A stretch of 47,732 bases of DNA from Ignavibacteria bacterium (GCA_026417135.1 JAOADV010000016.1:1-47732); one strand, 5' to 3'. Numbered from the stretch's first letter, positions 17,171-27,324 are shown. Notes: generated by a model from the letters alone, not told the origin. A program made the numbers and translations.

Positions 17171-18331
17171 ATGAACAAAAGAGATTACTACGAAATACTT
17201 GGTGTTTCGAAAGATGCCAGCTTGGACGAGATAAAGTCTGCATATAGGAAATTAGCAATGAAATATCATCCGGACCGGAATCCGGGAGATAAAGAAGCCG
17301 AAGAAAAATTTAAAGAAGCTGCCGAAGCTTATGAAGTGCTTAGCGACCCAGATAAAAGACGGAGATACGACCAATTTGGCCACTCTGGGTTACGAAGTGG
17401 ATACGATTACCATAGTTATTCAACAATCGAAGATATATTTTCTGCATTTAGCGACATTTTTAGTGGTTTTGGAGGAAGCATTTTCGATGACTTTTGGGGG
17501 CCAAGTCGTTCCGAACGAAGGGCAAGACATACGGGAGTTGGCGAGCCGGGTTCTGATTTAAAAATTCGTTTGGCTTTAACTTTAGAAGAAATTGCAAGCG
17601 GTGTCGAAAAAACAATAAAAATAAAGAAGTACGTTAAGTGCGAAGAATGCGATGGTTCTGGGGCGAAACGAGGTTCTGGTTATCGAGCTTGTCCAACTTG
17701 CGGTGGAAGTGGGGAGATACGACAAGTTTCTCGGTCTTTCTTTGGTCAATTTATTAATATTACGCCTTGCTCGACTTGTAATGGGAGTGGTAGAGTAATA
17801 TCTGCTCCTTGCCCTAATTGCCACGGCGAAGGTCGAGTAAATGGTGAAGAAACTGTCTCCGTCCGTATTCCGCCCGGCGTCGAAAACGGGAATTACATTC
17901 CAATACGTGGAAAAGGAAATGCTGGGCGACGCGGAGGTTCTTCTGGCGACTTAATCATTGTTATCGAGCAAAAAAAACACGAATACTTCGAGCGACATAA
18001 CGACGATGTATATTATGAACTTTTGTTAAGTTTTCCAGAACTTGTTTTAGGCACTAAAATAGAGGTTCCAACCTTATATGGTAAGGAGCAAATAAAGATT
18101 GACCCTGGAACTCAACCTGGGACTAAGATTAAACTGCCGGGCAAAGGAATTCCTCACTTAAATCAATATGGAATTGGCGACCAAATTATTATTGTCAATG
18201 TATATATACCTACAAATTTGAACCACAAGGAAAAGGCAATTATTAAAGAGCTTTTACAATCGGAAAATTTCAAACCTAAAAATTCCAAGACGAAAGATTT
18301 CTTTTCGAAAATTAAAAATTCGTTTTTTTAA
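17171..18331 (+). CDS. dnaJ: chaperone DnaJ
   Basis: The 386-residue protein is a full-length type I J-protein. It has an N-terminal J domain with [16 protein letters not shown] (HPD at about residues 33-35) and a Gly/Phe-rich linker ([18 protein letters not shown]). Four CxxCxGxG zinc-finger repeats follow ([32 protein letters not shown]), then the C-terminal client-binding domains. It stimulates DnaK ATPase and delivers unfolded clients. It is co-transcribed with grpE. Confidence 0.97.
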   Translation: MNKRDYYEILGVSKDASLDEIKSAYRKLAMKYHPDRNPGDKEAEEKFKEAAEAYEVLSDPDKRRRYDQFGHSGLRSGYDYHSYSTIEDIFSAFSDIFSGFGGSIFDDFWGPSRSERRARHTGVGEPGSDLKIRLALTLEEIASGVEKTIKIKKYVKCEECDGSGAKRGSGYRACPTCGGSGEIRQVSRSFFGQFINITPCSTCNGSGRVISAPCPNCHGEGRVNGEETVSVRIPPGVENGNYIPIRGKGNAGRRGGSSGDLIIVIEQKKHEYFERHNDDVYYELLLSFPELVLGTKIEVPTLYGKEQIKIDPGTQPGTKIKLPGKGIPHLNQYGIGDQIIIVNVYIPTNLNHKEKAIIKELLQSENFKPKNSKTKDFFSKIKNSFF

Positions 18332-18539
18332 GAGGCAGTTTTAGCCATTTTCCAAGCTTGAAATTTTGTAGAGATTAACCAAATTTTATTTTAGTAACGA
18401 ATTAAAGCACCTTTTCAATCCAAATAAATCCAAATAAAACAACATCTTTTATCCATAACTCGTATCGATACCATCTTTTTCCCTTTTAATTCGTAAGTTT
18501 AAAGGATTGAAATTTAACCGTTTGATAGAGGGCAAGTAG

Positions 18540-19445
18540 ATGGAGTTGTTAAATCAAATCATAATCAAACTAATGCCGATGGTTCCTAAATCTATTATTC
18601 GAAGAGTTTCGCGTCGATATATTGCTGGCGATTATATTCAAGATGCTATTCGGGTTTCGCAAGAAATTATGAAATTGAACGGGATGACTACTATTGATGT
18701 TCTTGGTGAGTTTGTTACTACTCGTGAAATGGCTTTGAAAGAAGCAGAAATGTGTTCGAAAGTTTTGGATGCTATCTGGGAACATCGTTTGGATTCTTAT
18801 CTTTCTGTTAAACCAACTTCTTTAGGAATTGGAATTGATTTTGAATTTGGATATTCTAATATTCGGAAACTGGTCGAAAAAGCTAACAATCTTGGTTTGT
18901 TTGTTCGCTTAGATATGGAAAATTCCCCTTATACCGATTCGACATTCGAGGTTTTCCGCAAGTTGCGTTCCGAAGGATTCCAAAATGTTGGAATTGTCGT
19001 ACAAGCTTATCTTTACCGTAGCGAGTCGGATATTAAAAACCTTGCTCCATTGAAACCTTCGATTCGATTATGTAAAGGTATTTACCGAGAGTCTCCTACA
19101 ATCGCTATTCAAGATAGGGAAGGAATAAGAAATAACTTCAAAAAGCTTTTGAATTTAATCTTAGAACTTGGGCTTTATCCTGCCATTGCCACTCACGATG
19201 AGCCTTTAATTAAATATTCCATTGAGTTAGTCGAAAAGTACAAACTAAAAAGGGAAGATTATGAATTCCAAATGCTTCTTGGAGTACGCGAAGAGCGAAG
19301 AAACGAACTTTTAAGATTGGGCCATCGGCTACGAGTTTACGTCCCCTTCGGCGAGGATTGGTATGGATATTCAACTCGTCGGCTCAAAGAAAATCCAGAT
19401 ATTGCTGGTTACATTTTCAAGGCTCTTTTGTTTAAGAATGGTTAA
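18540..19445 (+). CDS. proline dehydrogenase (monofunctional)
   Basis: The 301-residue FAD TIM-barrel enzyme oxidises proline to pyrroline-5-carboxylate. The conserved blocks are present: SVKPTSLGIGIDF, FVRLDMENSPYTDSTFEV, VVQAYLYR, IRLCKGIYRE, IATHDE, YEFQMLLGVREE, and the substrate-binding YSTRRLKENP near the end. Its length fits the single-function enzymes, without the P5C dehydrogenase domain of PutA. No P5C dehydrogenase gene is adjacent. It stands alone between gaps of about 200 and 300 bases. Confidence 0.93.
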   Translation: MELLNQIIIKLMPMVPKSIIRRVSRRYIAGDYIQDAIRVSQEIMKLNGMTTIDVLGEFVTTREMALKEAEMCSKVLDAIWEHRLDSYLSVKPTSLGIGIDFEFGYSNIRKLVEKANNLGLFVRLDMENSPYTDSTFEVFRKLRSEGFQNVGIVVQAYLYRSESDIKNLAPLKPSIRLCKGIYRESPTIAIQDREGIRNNFKKLLNLILELGLYPAIATHDEPLIKYSIELVEKYKLKREDYEFQMLLGVREERRNELLRLGHRLRVYVPFGEDWYGYSTRRLKENPDIAGYIFKALLFKNG

Positions 19446-19741
19446 ACTTGACCAATATTTTTTCGCTACAAACTTCAAATTTTTAATTATTGTCTTTTAA
19501 AATTTTGCTAAGCTTTAGATTTTAAGCAAATAAAACAATAGAGATAATCGAACTAAACATGATATAAAATTTTTTAGTATTTGCACCTCTCTTAATTAAT
19601 TAATTGACAAATACTGGGTCTTGGTCAAAATTATAATTCTTTCTTTGATAATCGTCTCGTTATCTTGGTTTCAATATAAATTTGAAAAAATAAAAAATTT
19701 GTTTTATAATTTTGTAGTAAAATTTTAAAAATTGGGTAGTT

Positions 19742-22700
19742 ATGAAGATTCTATACTTGCTCTTTTGTATATTTTCAGCTTTTATATATGTTTATGCTAA
19801 TGAAGAGCGGTACGAAAAAGACTTCGATGACCCTCTCCGTCGTTTCTTAGAATTCAATAAACCAAGAGCCTATCCTTTCGAGTCGATACCCGATTTTGCA
19901 AGACAAAAAGCTATCGAACAAACTGAAGAAATCTTAGCAAAAACCATAAGACCCGAAATGTTGAAAGAGCAACCAGAGTGGCGTCCTATTGGACCTTTCG
20001 ATATTGGAGGTAGAATTAAGTCCATCGTATTTCATCCTTTAAATCAAAATGTAGCCTACGCCGCAGCTGCGGCAGGTGGAATATGGCTTACATCCAATCT
20101 TGGACAAAGCTGGAATCCTATCTTCGACTTTGAAAATGGAATTGCCTTTGGTGCATTGGCAATAGATGTTAACTCACCCAATGTCATTTGGGCTGGCACT
20201 GGCGAATCAGTTTTGGGTGGAGGAATGATTTATCTTGGAAATGGAATTTACAAAAGCACCGATGCTGGTAGAACTTGGAAGCTTATGGGGCTAACCGAAG
20301 TTGGTGCATTTTCCAGAATCTATGTCCATCCGCTAAATTCAAATTTGATTGTTGCTGGAGCAACAATTCGAAGGCCTGGGCTTTATCTTTCAACAGATGC
20401 TGGTAATTCGTGGCAAAGAGTTTTCGCTGGTAACGTAACTGATTTGTCGATTAATCCAAAGGACGAAAACGAAATTATAATTGGGGTAAATGCAGACGGC
20501 ATATATTATACTTCGGATAAAGGAAAAACTTGGAGTCGTAGGGTTAATGGTATCGAAACTGGTTTTGGAAGAATTTCAGTTCAATTTGCTCCTTCTGCAC
20601 CAGATATTGCTTACACGCTACTCGATATTTCTTCGCAAGGATACATTTATCGAACAACTAACAAAGGTCAAACTTGGACACTTGTTTATAAGGGCGACCA
20701 ATCCTTTTTTAATAACCAAGGGTTTTATAATAATTTCATCGAGGTTCATCCACAAAACCCGAATATTGTCCTTGCTGGTGGAATTGACCTTTGGAGAACT
20801 GGCGACGGCAAAAATTGGACAAATGTCTCCAATTCTGGTTCAAATAGAATACACGTTGACCAACACTGCGCTGCTTTCTTCCCGAAAAATCCAAATTTAG
20901 TTTTATTGGGAAACGATGGAGGCGTTTATTTTTCGAGTGATGCTGGTTATAGCTGGGTGCCAAAAAATAGTAATCTACAAGTTACCCAATTTTATGGATT
21001 TGATATAGACAACACTAAACCAAATGTGAACTTCGGAGGGACACAAGACAATGGCACACTTGGGAATCAAAGTGAGGTTTGGGGATTTATTGCTGGGGGC
21101 GATGGATTTCGAACAGTTGTCGATTATCTTAATCCAGATATTGTTTATGGGCAAACTACCCCGGGTGGTCGAATTTCGCCATTCAAGTTAAATTTAAGAA
21201 CTGGCGATTTTGCTTACTTGAATAACGGTATAAATTTAAATGAAAATGTATGGGACCCACCTTTAATAATTGACCCAAACTTTAATAATATTTTGTATAA
21301 CGGTCGAGTCCGATTATATGTTTCTTACAATTTTGGTGCAAATTGGGAAGTCCTACGAACTCCCCCGAGTAGTGGTCGGTTTACAGCTGTTGATGTTTCG
21401 AGTCTAAACTCTGAGTATATCGTTGCTGGGACAAGCGTAGGCGATGTTTTTCTTTCGACAAATGCTGGCGAAAGTTGGGAAGTACTTTCAAATAATGGAC
21501 TTGTAAACAGATGGGTAACTGATATAGCTTTTTCTCCATTTCGGCTTAATACTATTTATGTTACATTTTCTGGGTTTTTCACCCCACATATATTTAAATC
21601 CACAGACCTTGGAAAGACTTGGCTCAACATAAGCCGAACTTTTCCAGATATTCCCGTCAATACTATTGCTATTCATCCTTTGAATGAAGATATTCTTTTT
21701 GTAGGCACTGATATAGGAGTTTTTGTCTCTTACGATGGAGGGAACAATTGGTTTCCTTATGGAAAGAAGTTACCTCGGAGCCCCGTAACAGAGCTTAAGT
21801 TTTTGAAATATAAGCTCTCGCAAGAAACAACAAGATTGAGGGCTGCAACACACGGACGTGGTATTTGGGAAGTCGAAGTACCTCTCGAGATAATAACCGA
21901 ACCCGAAATTGCTTCGCCAGCGGGAGGAGAAATTTTCACCAGCACGACAATGCAAACTATTTCTTGGTATGGTTTTACTCCACCCGTTCGTATCGAGTTT
22001 TCATCTGATGATGGTACAACTTGGCAAACAATCGCAGAAAATGTGGTCTCTTCGCCATTTCTTTGGGCTGTCCCAAACCGAGCTTCCGAGCTTGCTCGGA
22101 TTCGAATATCGTCGCAATCGTTGACTACACAGAGCAAAGTTTCTAATTCTTTTACCATAGTACTCGTCGAAAAAGGCTCGATACTTCAAGCTACGGGAAT
22201 AAACCAAATCCCCTATGGGATAGCTTTCGATGGGAAGAATGGTCTATGGGTTACAAGTTTTCAAACAAATCAGCTTGTTAGGCTAAATGCCAATACATTC
22301 GTTAGAGAAAAAAGTTTAACACTTCCCGGCGACAGCCTTTTCACCGATATCGCCTACGATAGAAATAGACATATTATATATGTTCACCGTATGAACAGCA
22401 CGAGCGGTGGTGGTGGGAACGTTATTGTTTTGGACACGAATGGAAAAGTACTCCGAGAGTTTCAAAGCCCAGCAAATGTTTACCCGATTGGACTTGAAGT
22501 ATTCGACGATAAATTATTAATTGGTGATCGCGATAAAAAAGATGCATTTAACCGTCAAATGCTCTTTGTTGCAAGTCCTATAGATGGAACGGTCGAGGCA
22601 ACTTTTACCAATCCTTATTCAAAAAACTATGGTCCACGAGGTCTTGCTTACGATAGAGAAAAATATGTTTATCAAGTCGGAACATTCTTCCCAAGTGGAG

Positions 22701-23203
22701 CTAGTTTGTCCGAAGCTGTTGTAAGCAAGATTGATAAAAACAACTTATCGGTTGAGCTCGAAAGAATCCCACTGCAAACAATGACTGGATTGATTAATGC
22801 TCGCGGAGTAGAATATGACCCACGGGACAAAAATCTTTGGATAACAGATTACAATGGAAATATTTACAAGATAGCTGGATTCGAACTTGTACTTTCGGCG
22901 GATAAGTCAATCAAAAACGAACTTAGATTAGAAACATCTGTCGAACTTTCTCTTTATCCAAACCCCGCATCCGATATTGCCTTTTGTTCGATTAAATCGA
23001 ATAAAACCATTTTGAATGCTTCTATTGAAATAGTCGATTTATTTGGAAGTACTGTTTTGAAAATGCAATTAGCTCCTTTGGAAAAAAATATCAGGAAATA
23101 TTTCGAGTTAGACCTTTCAAATTTATATACTGGCACATATTTTGTTAAAATTTTTACTTCGGACGGACTTTTAGAAAGCAAGCTGATTATAGTTTTGAAA
23201 TAG
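19742..23203 (+). CDS. secreted BNR/Vps10-like repeat protein with T9SS sorting domain
   Basis: The protein has 1153 residues. The first 19 form a signal peptide ending at YVYANEE. Up to about residue 720 it is built of beta-propeller repeats with the Asp-box pattern S-x-D-x-G-x-T-W: STDAGRTW, STDAGNSW, TSDKGKTW, TTNKGQTW, SSDAGYSW, STNAGESW and STDLGKTW. The folds resemble sialidase or Vps10 propellers. A middle Ig-like piece and a second, six-bladed-propeller-like region follow. The last 80 residues (LSLYPNPASD ... GTYFVKIFTSDGLLESKLII) are a type A sorting domain for the type IX secretion system. It is probably surface-attached or released. No catalytic sialidase residues are obvious. The next gene starts two bases after its stop. 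Confidence 0.92.
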   Translation: MKILYLLFCIFSAFIYVYANEERYEKDFDDPLRRFLEFNKPRAYPFESIPDFARQKAIEQTEEILAKTIRPEMLKEQPEWRPIGPFDIGGRIKSIVFHPLNQNVAYAAAAAGGIWLTSNLGQSWNPIFDFENGIAFGALAIDVNSPNVIWAGTGESVLGGGMIYLGNGIYKSTDAGRTWKLMGLTEVGAFSRIYVHPLNSNLIVAGATIRRPGLYLSTDAGNSWQRVFAGNVTDLSINPKDENEIIIGVNADGIYYTSDKGKTWSRRVNGIETGFGRISVQFAPSAPDIAYTLLDISSQGYIYRTTNKGQTWTLVYKGDQSFFNNQGFYNNFIEVHPQNPNIVLAGGIDLWRTGDGKNWTNVSNSGSNRIHVDQHCAAFFPKNPNLVLLGNDGGVYFSSDAGYSWVPKNSNLQVTQFYGFDIDNTKPNVNFGGTQDNGTLGNQSEVWGFIAGGDGFRTVVDYLNPDIVYGQTTPGGRISPFKLNLRTGDFAYLNNGINLNENVWDPPLIIDPNFNNILYNGRVRLYVSYNFGANWEVLRTPPSSGRFTAVDVSSLNSEYIVAGTSVGDVFLSTNAGESWEVLSNNGLVNRWVTDIAFSPFRLNTIYVTFSGFFTPHIFKSTDLGKTWLNISRTFPDIPVNTIAIHPLNEDILFVGTDIGVFVSYDGGNNWFPYGKKLPRSPVTELKFLKYKLSQETTRLRAATHGRGIWEVEVPLEIITEPEIASPAGGEIFTSTTMQTISWYGFTPPVRIEFSSDDGTTWQTIAENVVSSPFLWAVPNRASELARIRISSQSLTTQSKVSNSFTIVLVEKGSILQATGINQIPYGIAFDGKNGLWVTSFQTNQLVRLNANTFVREKSLTLPGDSLFTDIAYDRNRHIIYVHRMNSTSGGGGNVIVLDTNGKVLREFQSPANVYPIGLEVFDDKLLIGDRDKKDAFNRQMLFVASPIDGTVEATFTNPYSKNYGPRGLAYDREKYVYQVGTFFPSGASLSEAVVSKIDKNNLSVELERIPLQTMTGLINARGVEYDPRDKNLWITDYNGNIYKIAGFELVLSADKSIKNELRLETSVELSLYPNPASDIAFCSIKSNKTILNASIEIVDLFGSTVLKMQLAPLEKNIRKYFELDLSNLYTGTYFVKIFTSDGLLESKLIIVLK

Positions 23204-23205
23204 TA

Positions 23206-23985
23206 ATGTTTTTTAAAAAGAAAACCCAAGAGGAAGAAAGCGGACGGACAAGCCCCGATAGGTACTTAATAACCTATGCCGACCTTATTACATTACTTCT
23301 TGGTTTGTTTGTTATTCTATATGTTAGTTCTCGTGTCGACGAGGAACGATACAAAGAGTTTGCAAAAGCTTTCGCCGATTACTTCAAGCCCGGTGTCGAT
23401 TACGAACACGGAACTGGACTTGAACCATTTCAAGGTGTGCGAAAAGGGATACCAGAACCAGTTTTGCCATTTCCTAATCGACGCTCTATTCAAGAAATTC
23501 AGTCGGATGTTGAGAAACTTTTAGAACAATATATTAAAAATGGAGATATTTCGGTATTAACCAGAGAAGGTAATGTCATAATTACATTGCCAGAGAAATT
23601 GCTATTCAAAAGTGGAAAAGCCGAAATCGAACCAGAAGGTCAAGCAGTTTTGGAAAGTTTAAGTAGTGCTTTACAAGGTTTGGCAAAGGACCAGGAGGTC
23701 GCAATTGACGGACATACCGATAGCGACCCAATAAGCAACTTTCGTTATCCCTCCAACTGGCATTTGTCCGTAGCTCGCTCTGTTAATGTTGCTTACTTGC
23801 TTATTGAAAAAGGAGTTCCCGAACATTCCATCGTTGTACGAGGCTTTGGCGCCCAAAGACCAGTTGCGGATAATTCGACTCCCGATGGCAAAGCAAAAAA
23901 TAGGCGTGTCGAAATTACTATATCCGAAGTAAAATCAACAACTCCCAACACAAAAGGATATGAAGCAAATACTCCACCAAAATAA
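23206..23985 (+). CDS. MotB/OmpA-like inner-membrane protein
   Basis: The protein has 259 residues. The N-terminus has the MotB pattern: a short basic head, then TYADLITLLLGLFVILYVSS as the only membrane helix, with the proton-channel Asp26 kept. The C-terminal half is an OmpA/MotB peptidoglycan-binding domain (LLFKSGKAEIEPEGQAVL, IDGHTDSDPI, SVARSVNVAYLLIEKGVP, KAKNRRVEITI). MotB partners with MotA to make a proton-driven stator, but no motA or flagellar gene is present. It follows a T9SS substrate gene by two bases and overlaps the next outer-membrane gene by 26. It may be a cell-wall anchor or part of a non-flagellar ion-driven motor; I cannot decide which. Confidence 0.85.
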   Translation: MFFKKKTQEEESGRTSPDRYLITYADLITLLLGLFVILYVSSRVDEERYKEFAKAFADYFKPGVDYEHGTGLEPFQGVRKGIPEPVLPFPNRRSIQEIQSDVEKLLEQYIKNGDISVLTREGNVIITLPEKLLFKSGKAEIEPEGQAVLESLSSALQGLAKDQEVAIDGHTDSDPISNFRYPSNWHLSVARSVNVAYLLIEKGVPEHSIVVRGFGAQRPVADNSTPDGKAKNRRVEITISEVKSTTPNTKGYEANTPPK

Positions 23986-24754
23986 TTTTTTTATTTACAC
24001 TTTAATACTTCTCCCACTTTTTTTTACAAACATTTTGTATGTAGTTGCTTCCAAACACTTTGAACCGATTGAAATTGTGGAACTGCAAAGTGCCGGTATC
24101 CTACCAAAAGGTTTTTTCGATGTCCAAACAAATTTGTTTACAAGCGGTGGTGTAAGAATGTCTTTTAGGCTTTCCCCTTTGAAGAACATAAATCTTGGTT
24201 TATCGTTTGGAGGAACGAACATAATCGGAACTGGGAAAGTAAGTTTTCAAAATTTGCCCGGAGTGCTACTTAAATTCCGTCCAATCGACGAAAAAATTAC
24301 TTTTCCAGCAATTTCTTTTGGTTTTTCTACCCAAGGCTTTGGTCCTTATAATTATGAAAACAAAACATTCGAAACTTTTTCCGAAGGAATCTTTGCTGTA
24401 GCAAGCAAAAGTTTTACTAACTTTCTTGGCTATTTCGATACTCATTTAGGAATTAATTATTCTTTCGAGCCAAGACCAAAGGATAGAAAAATTAACCTAT
24501 TCGTTGGAATTTCTCAAGAAATGTTTAATATTCTGCAACTAAACTTGGAATACAACACAACATTAGCAGATACGATTAATATGAAGGGCAAAGGATTGTT
24601 AAATTTTTCCGCTGCTTTTTGGTTAACAAACAATTTATGCGTTGGTTTAATATTAAAGGACTTAACCAACAATATTAAGCAAAGAAGCAATCCAGAAAGA
24701 AATTTAATGCTAAGATATATTGGAAATTTTTTGCCTTCGAAAACTTCGAATTAA
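23960..24754 (+). CDS. predicted outer-membrane beta-barrel protein
   Basis: The 264-residue protein has a hydrophobic signal segment (IYTLILLPLFFTNILYVVAS). The body alternates polar and aromatic/hydrophobic residues in amphipathic strands (VRMSFRLSPLKNINLGLSFG, FTNFLGYFDTHLGINYSF, NNLCVGLILKDL), as in small transmembrane barrels. I do not recognise a named family. It resembles uncharacterised YjbH-like barrels of Bacteroidota and Ignavibacteria. Its start overlaps the MotB-like gene by 26 bases, suggesting coupled expression. Its 3' end overlaps the convergent lgt gene by 45 bases. Confidence 0.7.
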   Translation: MKQILHQNNFFIYTLILLPLFFTNILYVVASKHFEPIEIVELQSAGILPKGFFDVQTNLFTSGGVRMSFRLSPLKNINLGLSFGGTNIIGTGKVSFQNLPGVLLKFRPIDEKITFPAISFGFSTQGFGPYNYENKTFETFSEGIFAVASKSFTNFLGYFDTHLGINYSFEPRPKDRKINLFVGISQEMFNILQLNLEYNTTLADTINMKGKGLLNFSAAFWLTNNLCVGLILKDLTNNIKQRSNPERNLMLRYIGNFLPSKTSN

Positions 24755-25534
24755 TAGAATTATACCAGCAAGAATAAAAGGGATACTTAAAATTTGACCC
24801 ATAGACAAAGGAAGAAACTGTTCAAAATCGGTTTGCGGCGCTTTAGTAAATTCTAAAAGGAACCTAACAGTAAATACCAATATCAAGAAAAGAGAAAGAA
24901 GCAAACCTTCGCGAAGATACAGCTTTCTCTTATAAAGTATTATAAAAACCACAAATAAAATAATGTATGCCAAAGCTTCATATAGTTGAGTAGGATGGAC
25001 TGGTGGGGTCGTTCCAACAACTTCTCTACCTTGGAAAACATTAAAAACGATAGCCCAAGGTAAATCGGTTGGTTTTCCCAGTATCTCGTGGTTAAAGAAA
25101 TTCCCGATTCGGATGAACGCAGAACCGGGAAGTATAGCAATCCCAAGCCTATCGAGCAGCCACCGCATATTTAGCTTCTTATGCTTCAAGGAAAAAATCC
25201 AAAGGGCTAAGATTATTCCAAATCCTCCCCCGTGACTTGCAAGTCCCCCACGCCAAATCATTAAAATTTCGATTGGATTTCGTAAATAATAGTCGGGTTC
25301 ATAAAAGAAACAATGCCCTAAACGAGCTCCAACAACAACTCCAATAATTAAATAGAGAACTAAACTTTCGAGCTCTTTAATCGGCTGTTTTTCTTTCTTA
25401 AAAAAATAATGCAAAATTTGGTAGCCAACAATAAAGCCTAATGCAAAAAGTACTCCGTACCAACGAATTGCAAATCCACCAAAACGAAAAATTTCGGGAT
25501 TTGCTGTCCAATGAAAAAAGGCGACTGATTCCAT
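24710..25534 (-). CDS. lgt: prolipoprotein diacylglyceryl transferase
   Basis: This 274-residue, seven-helix inner-membrane enzyme transfers diacylglycerol from phosphatidylglycerol to the lipobox Cys of prolipoproteins. Signature blocks: GARLGHCFFYEP, WRGGLASHGGGFG, GSAFIRIGNFFNHEILGKPT (the Lgt signature with its key Arg and Asn), and VHPTQLYEAL. It follows nadK by 16 bases on the same strand. Its end overlaps the 3' end of the convergent outer-membrane gene by 45 bases. Confidence 0.96.
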   Translation of the reverse strand: MESVAFFHWTANPEIFRFGGFAIRWYGVLFALGFIVGYQILHYFFKKEKQPIKELESLVLYLIIGVVVGARLGHCFFYEPDYYLRNPIEILMIWRGGLASHGGGFGIILALWIFSLKHKKLNMRWLLDRLGIAILPGSAFIRIGNFFNHEILGKPTDLPWAIVFNVFQGREVVGTTPPVHPTQLYEALAYIILFVVFIILYKRKLYLREGLLLSLFLILVFTVRFLLEFTKAPQTDFEQFLPLSMGQILSIPFILAGIILLIRSFRRQKISNIS

Positions 25535-25550
25535 AACGATTAGTCAATTG

Positions 25551-26429
25551 TTAGCATTTTTGAGTAATATCAATAACATTTGCAGCCCAAAGTAGCTTCT
25601 TGCGAAGCAAATCGTAATAAGTACTATTGACGGGTTTAATTAGTTTGACAACATAGTCGGACTTTTTTATATGAATCATATCTTTATTTTGGATTTCCAA
25701 TGTTGTTCTTCCGTCGGCAACAAAGTTTGCTTTTCCAGTAGGTGAAAAGACTTTCAAATCGATTTCATTTGTCTCGGGAAGGACAAGAGGTCTATAAGTT
25801 AAAGAATGAGGTGCTATTGGAGTTATACAAATAACTTTTGCCGATGGAGAAAGGATTGGCCCCCCACAAGACAAGGAATAGGCAGTTGAACCAGTTGGGG
25901 TTGTTACAATCAAACCATCGCCCCGATAATCTCCGATATAATGCTCGTTTGTATAAGCAGAAATTGTTATCATTCTCGAGGAGTTTAATTTTTCGACAAC
26001 AAAGTCATTAAGTGCATAAAAAGTAGTATCTTTCGTAACACCTTCGAGAACGCTTCGGTCGACAATTCTAAAATTACCCTCGATTAAGTCAATCAGTGCT
26101 TTATCTAAATCTTGGAAAGAATATTCAGCTAAAAAACCAAGTTTTCCAACATTTACTCCCATAATGGGAATATTGGATTTCAGAAGCAAGTTTGCCGCAG
26201 AAAGCATCGTTCCGTCGCCGCCAAAAGAAATGAGAACATCTATAAACTTTTCGAACTCATTTTCTTCGACAACTTCAAACTTTTTGGAAATTTCTGGGTC
26301 AATCCTTTCAATAAGTTCTTGTTTTGCAAAGCATTGAGCGTCCATCTTAACCAACCTTTTCGCAGCGTATTCAGCACATCGAATTGCTTCGGGCATTGAT
26401 ACATTTTCGTATATACCAATCCTTTTCAT
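25551..26429 (-). CDS. nadK: NAD kinase
   Basis: The 292-residue cytoplasmic enzyme phosphorylates NAD to NADP. The active-site motif SFGGDGTML (about residues 68-76) is intact, followed by IMGVNVGKLGFLAEY and the NAD-binding GDGLIVTTPTGSTAYSLSCG. It lies upstream of lgt with a 16-base gap. A strong terminator separates it from the tRNA gene upstream, so it probably has its own promoter or relies on read-through. Confidence 0.96.
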   Translation of the reverse strand: MKRIGIYENVSMPEAIRCAEYAAKRLVKMDAQCFAKQELIERIDPEISKKFEVVEENEFEKFIDVLISFGGDGTMLSAANLLLKSNIPIMGVNVGKLGFLAEYSFQDLDKALIDLIEGNFRIVDRSVLEGVTKDTTFYALNDFVVEKLNSSRMITISAYTNEHYIGDYRGDGLIVTTPTGSTAYSLSCGGPILSPSAKVICITPIAPHSLTYRPLVLPETNEIDLKVFSPTGKANFVADGRTTLEIQNKDMIHIKKSDYVVKLIKPVNSTYYDLLRKKLLWAANVIDITQKC

Positions 26430-26473
26430 ATTTCAAACCAAAATAATGTCAAAAATAAAGAAATTAAGGAAAT

Positions 26474-26512
26474 AAAAAAAGCCTTGCTATCGGGGGGAAA
26501 GATAGCAAGGCA
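26474..26512 (-). terminator. Rho-independent terminator after tRNA-Gly
   Basis: Read on the minus strand, GCCTTGCTATC pairs with GATAGCAAGGC (11 bp) around a 9-base loop and is followed by seven T. It ends the transcript that carries lipB and the tRNA. Confidence 0.9.
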
Positions 26513-26552
26513 TGCAGTATAACGAGGAACTGACGGTTGGGGGAGACCGTCG

Positions 26553-26625
26553 AGCGGGAAACGGGATTCGAACCCGCGACCCCAACCTTGGCAAGGTTGT
26601 GCTCTACCAACTGAGCTACTCCCGC
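26553..26625 (-). tRNA. tRNA-Gly (GCC anticodon)
   Basis: The cloverleaf is complete on the minus strand. The acceptor GCGGGAG pairs with the 3' strand (one G-U). The D-arm sequence is GCTCAGTTGGTAGAGC. The anticodon stem-loop CAACCTTGCCAAGGTTG has anticodon GCC, and the T-arm is GCGGGTTCGAATCCCGT. CCA is not encoded. It lies just downstream of lipB and ends in a strong terminator. Confidence 0.95.
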
Positions 26626-26670
26626 TTGTCAAATCTTCCGTTTTGGGATGTCAAAATTAACAAAATAATT

Positions 26671-27324
26671 TTAATTTTCCAAATTATTCCCTTTTGCGAA
26701 TCTATTTTCAAAGACCTCGATGCAAACTTGCTTAACAATATCGAAATCAATTTCTGTGCCAAGCTCTTTTGTAATTGAAGTAACTTCTTTATTTTCGATG
26801 CCACACGGGACGATATACGAAAATTCGCTTAAATCATTGCAAACATTTAAAGCGAACCCGTGCGAAGTAACCCAACGCGAACATCGTAGCCCAATCGAAC
26901 AAATTTTTCGCTGCCCTTCTATCCAAACCCCAGTCATTCCATCGACTCTATCGCCTTTTAACTTAAACGTATCGAGAAGAGAAATTATTGCATTTTCGAT
27001 TTCTCGTAAAAACCAATGCAAGTCTGGTCGAAATGCATTTAAATTGAAAACGAAGTAGCCTACCAATTGACCCGGATTATGGAGAGTTACATCACCACCT
27101 CGGTCAGTTTCGACAACTTTAACACCTTTTTGTTCTAAAAATTTTGTAGGAAGAAGAATATGCCCCGGTTTAGAAGCACGACCAATTGTTATAACCGATG
27201 GATGTTGGCAAACAATGAAAATATTTCGATTGCGGTGAGTTTGAACTTCTTTTACTATTTCCTTTTGTCTATTCCAAGCTTCGAGGTAATCAATCAAACC
27301 CCAATCTTGTATCTCGATTTTCAT
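26671..27324 (-). CDS. lipB: octanoyl-[acyl-carrier-protein]:protein octanoyltransferase
   Basis: The 217-residue enzyme moves octanoate from acyl carrier protein to lipoyl domains, the first step of lipoate synthesis for the glycine cleavage system and 2-oxo acid dehydrogenases. It has TDRGGDVTLHNPGQLVGYF, the catalytic Lys region GQRKICSIGLRCSRWVTSHG, and the acyl-Cys in IVPCGI. Its ATG overlaps the stop of the porQ-like gene by four bases. tRNA-Gly follows. A glycine-cleavage gcvT lies about 3 kb upstream on the same strand. Confidence 0.95.
   Translation of the reverse strand: MKIEIQDWGLIDYLEAWNRQKEIVKEVQTHRNRNIFIVCQHPSVITIGRASKPGHILLPTKFLEQKGVKVVETDRGGDVTLHNPGQLVGYFVFNLNAFRPDLHWFLREIENAIISLLDTFKLKGDRVDGMTGVWIEGQRKICSIGLRCSRWVTSHGFALNVCNDLSEFSYIVPCGIENKEVTSITKELGTEIDFDIVKQVCIEVFENRFAKGNNLEN

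Noticed and set aside
26512-26778. Plus-strand open frame across the tRNA region
   Set aside because: It is the antisense of the tRNA-Gly gene and lipB end; the GIRTRDP-type peptide is a familiar artefact of tRNA translation.
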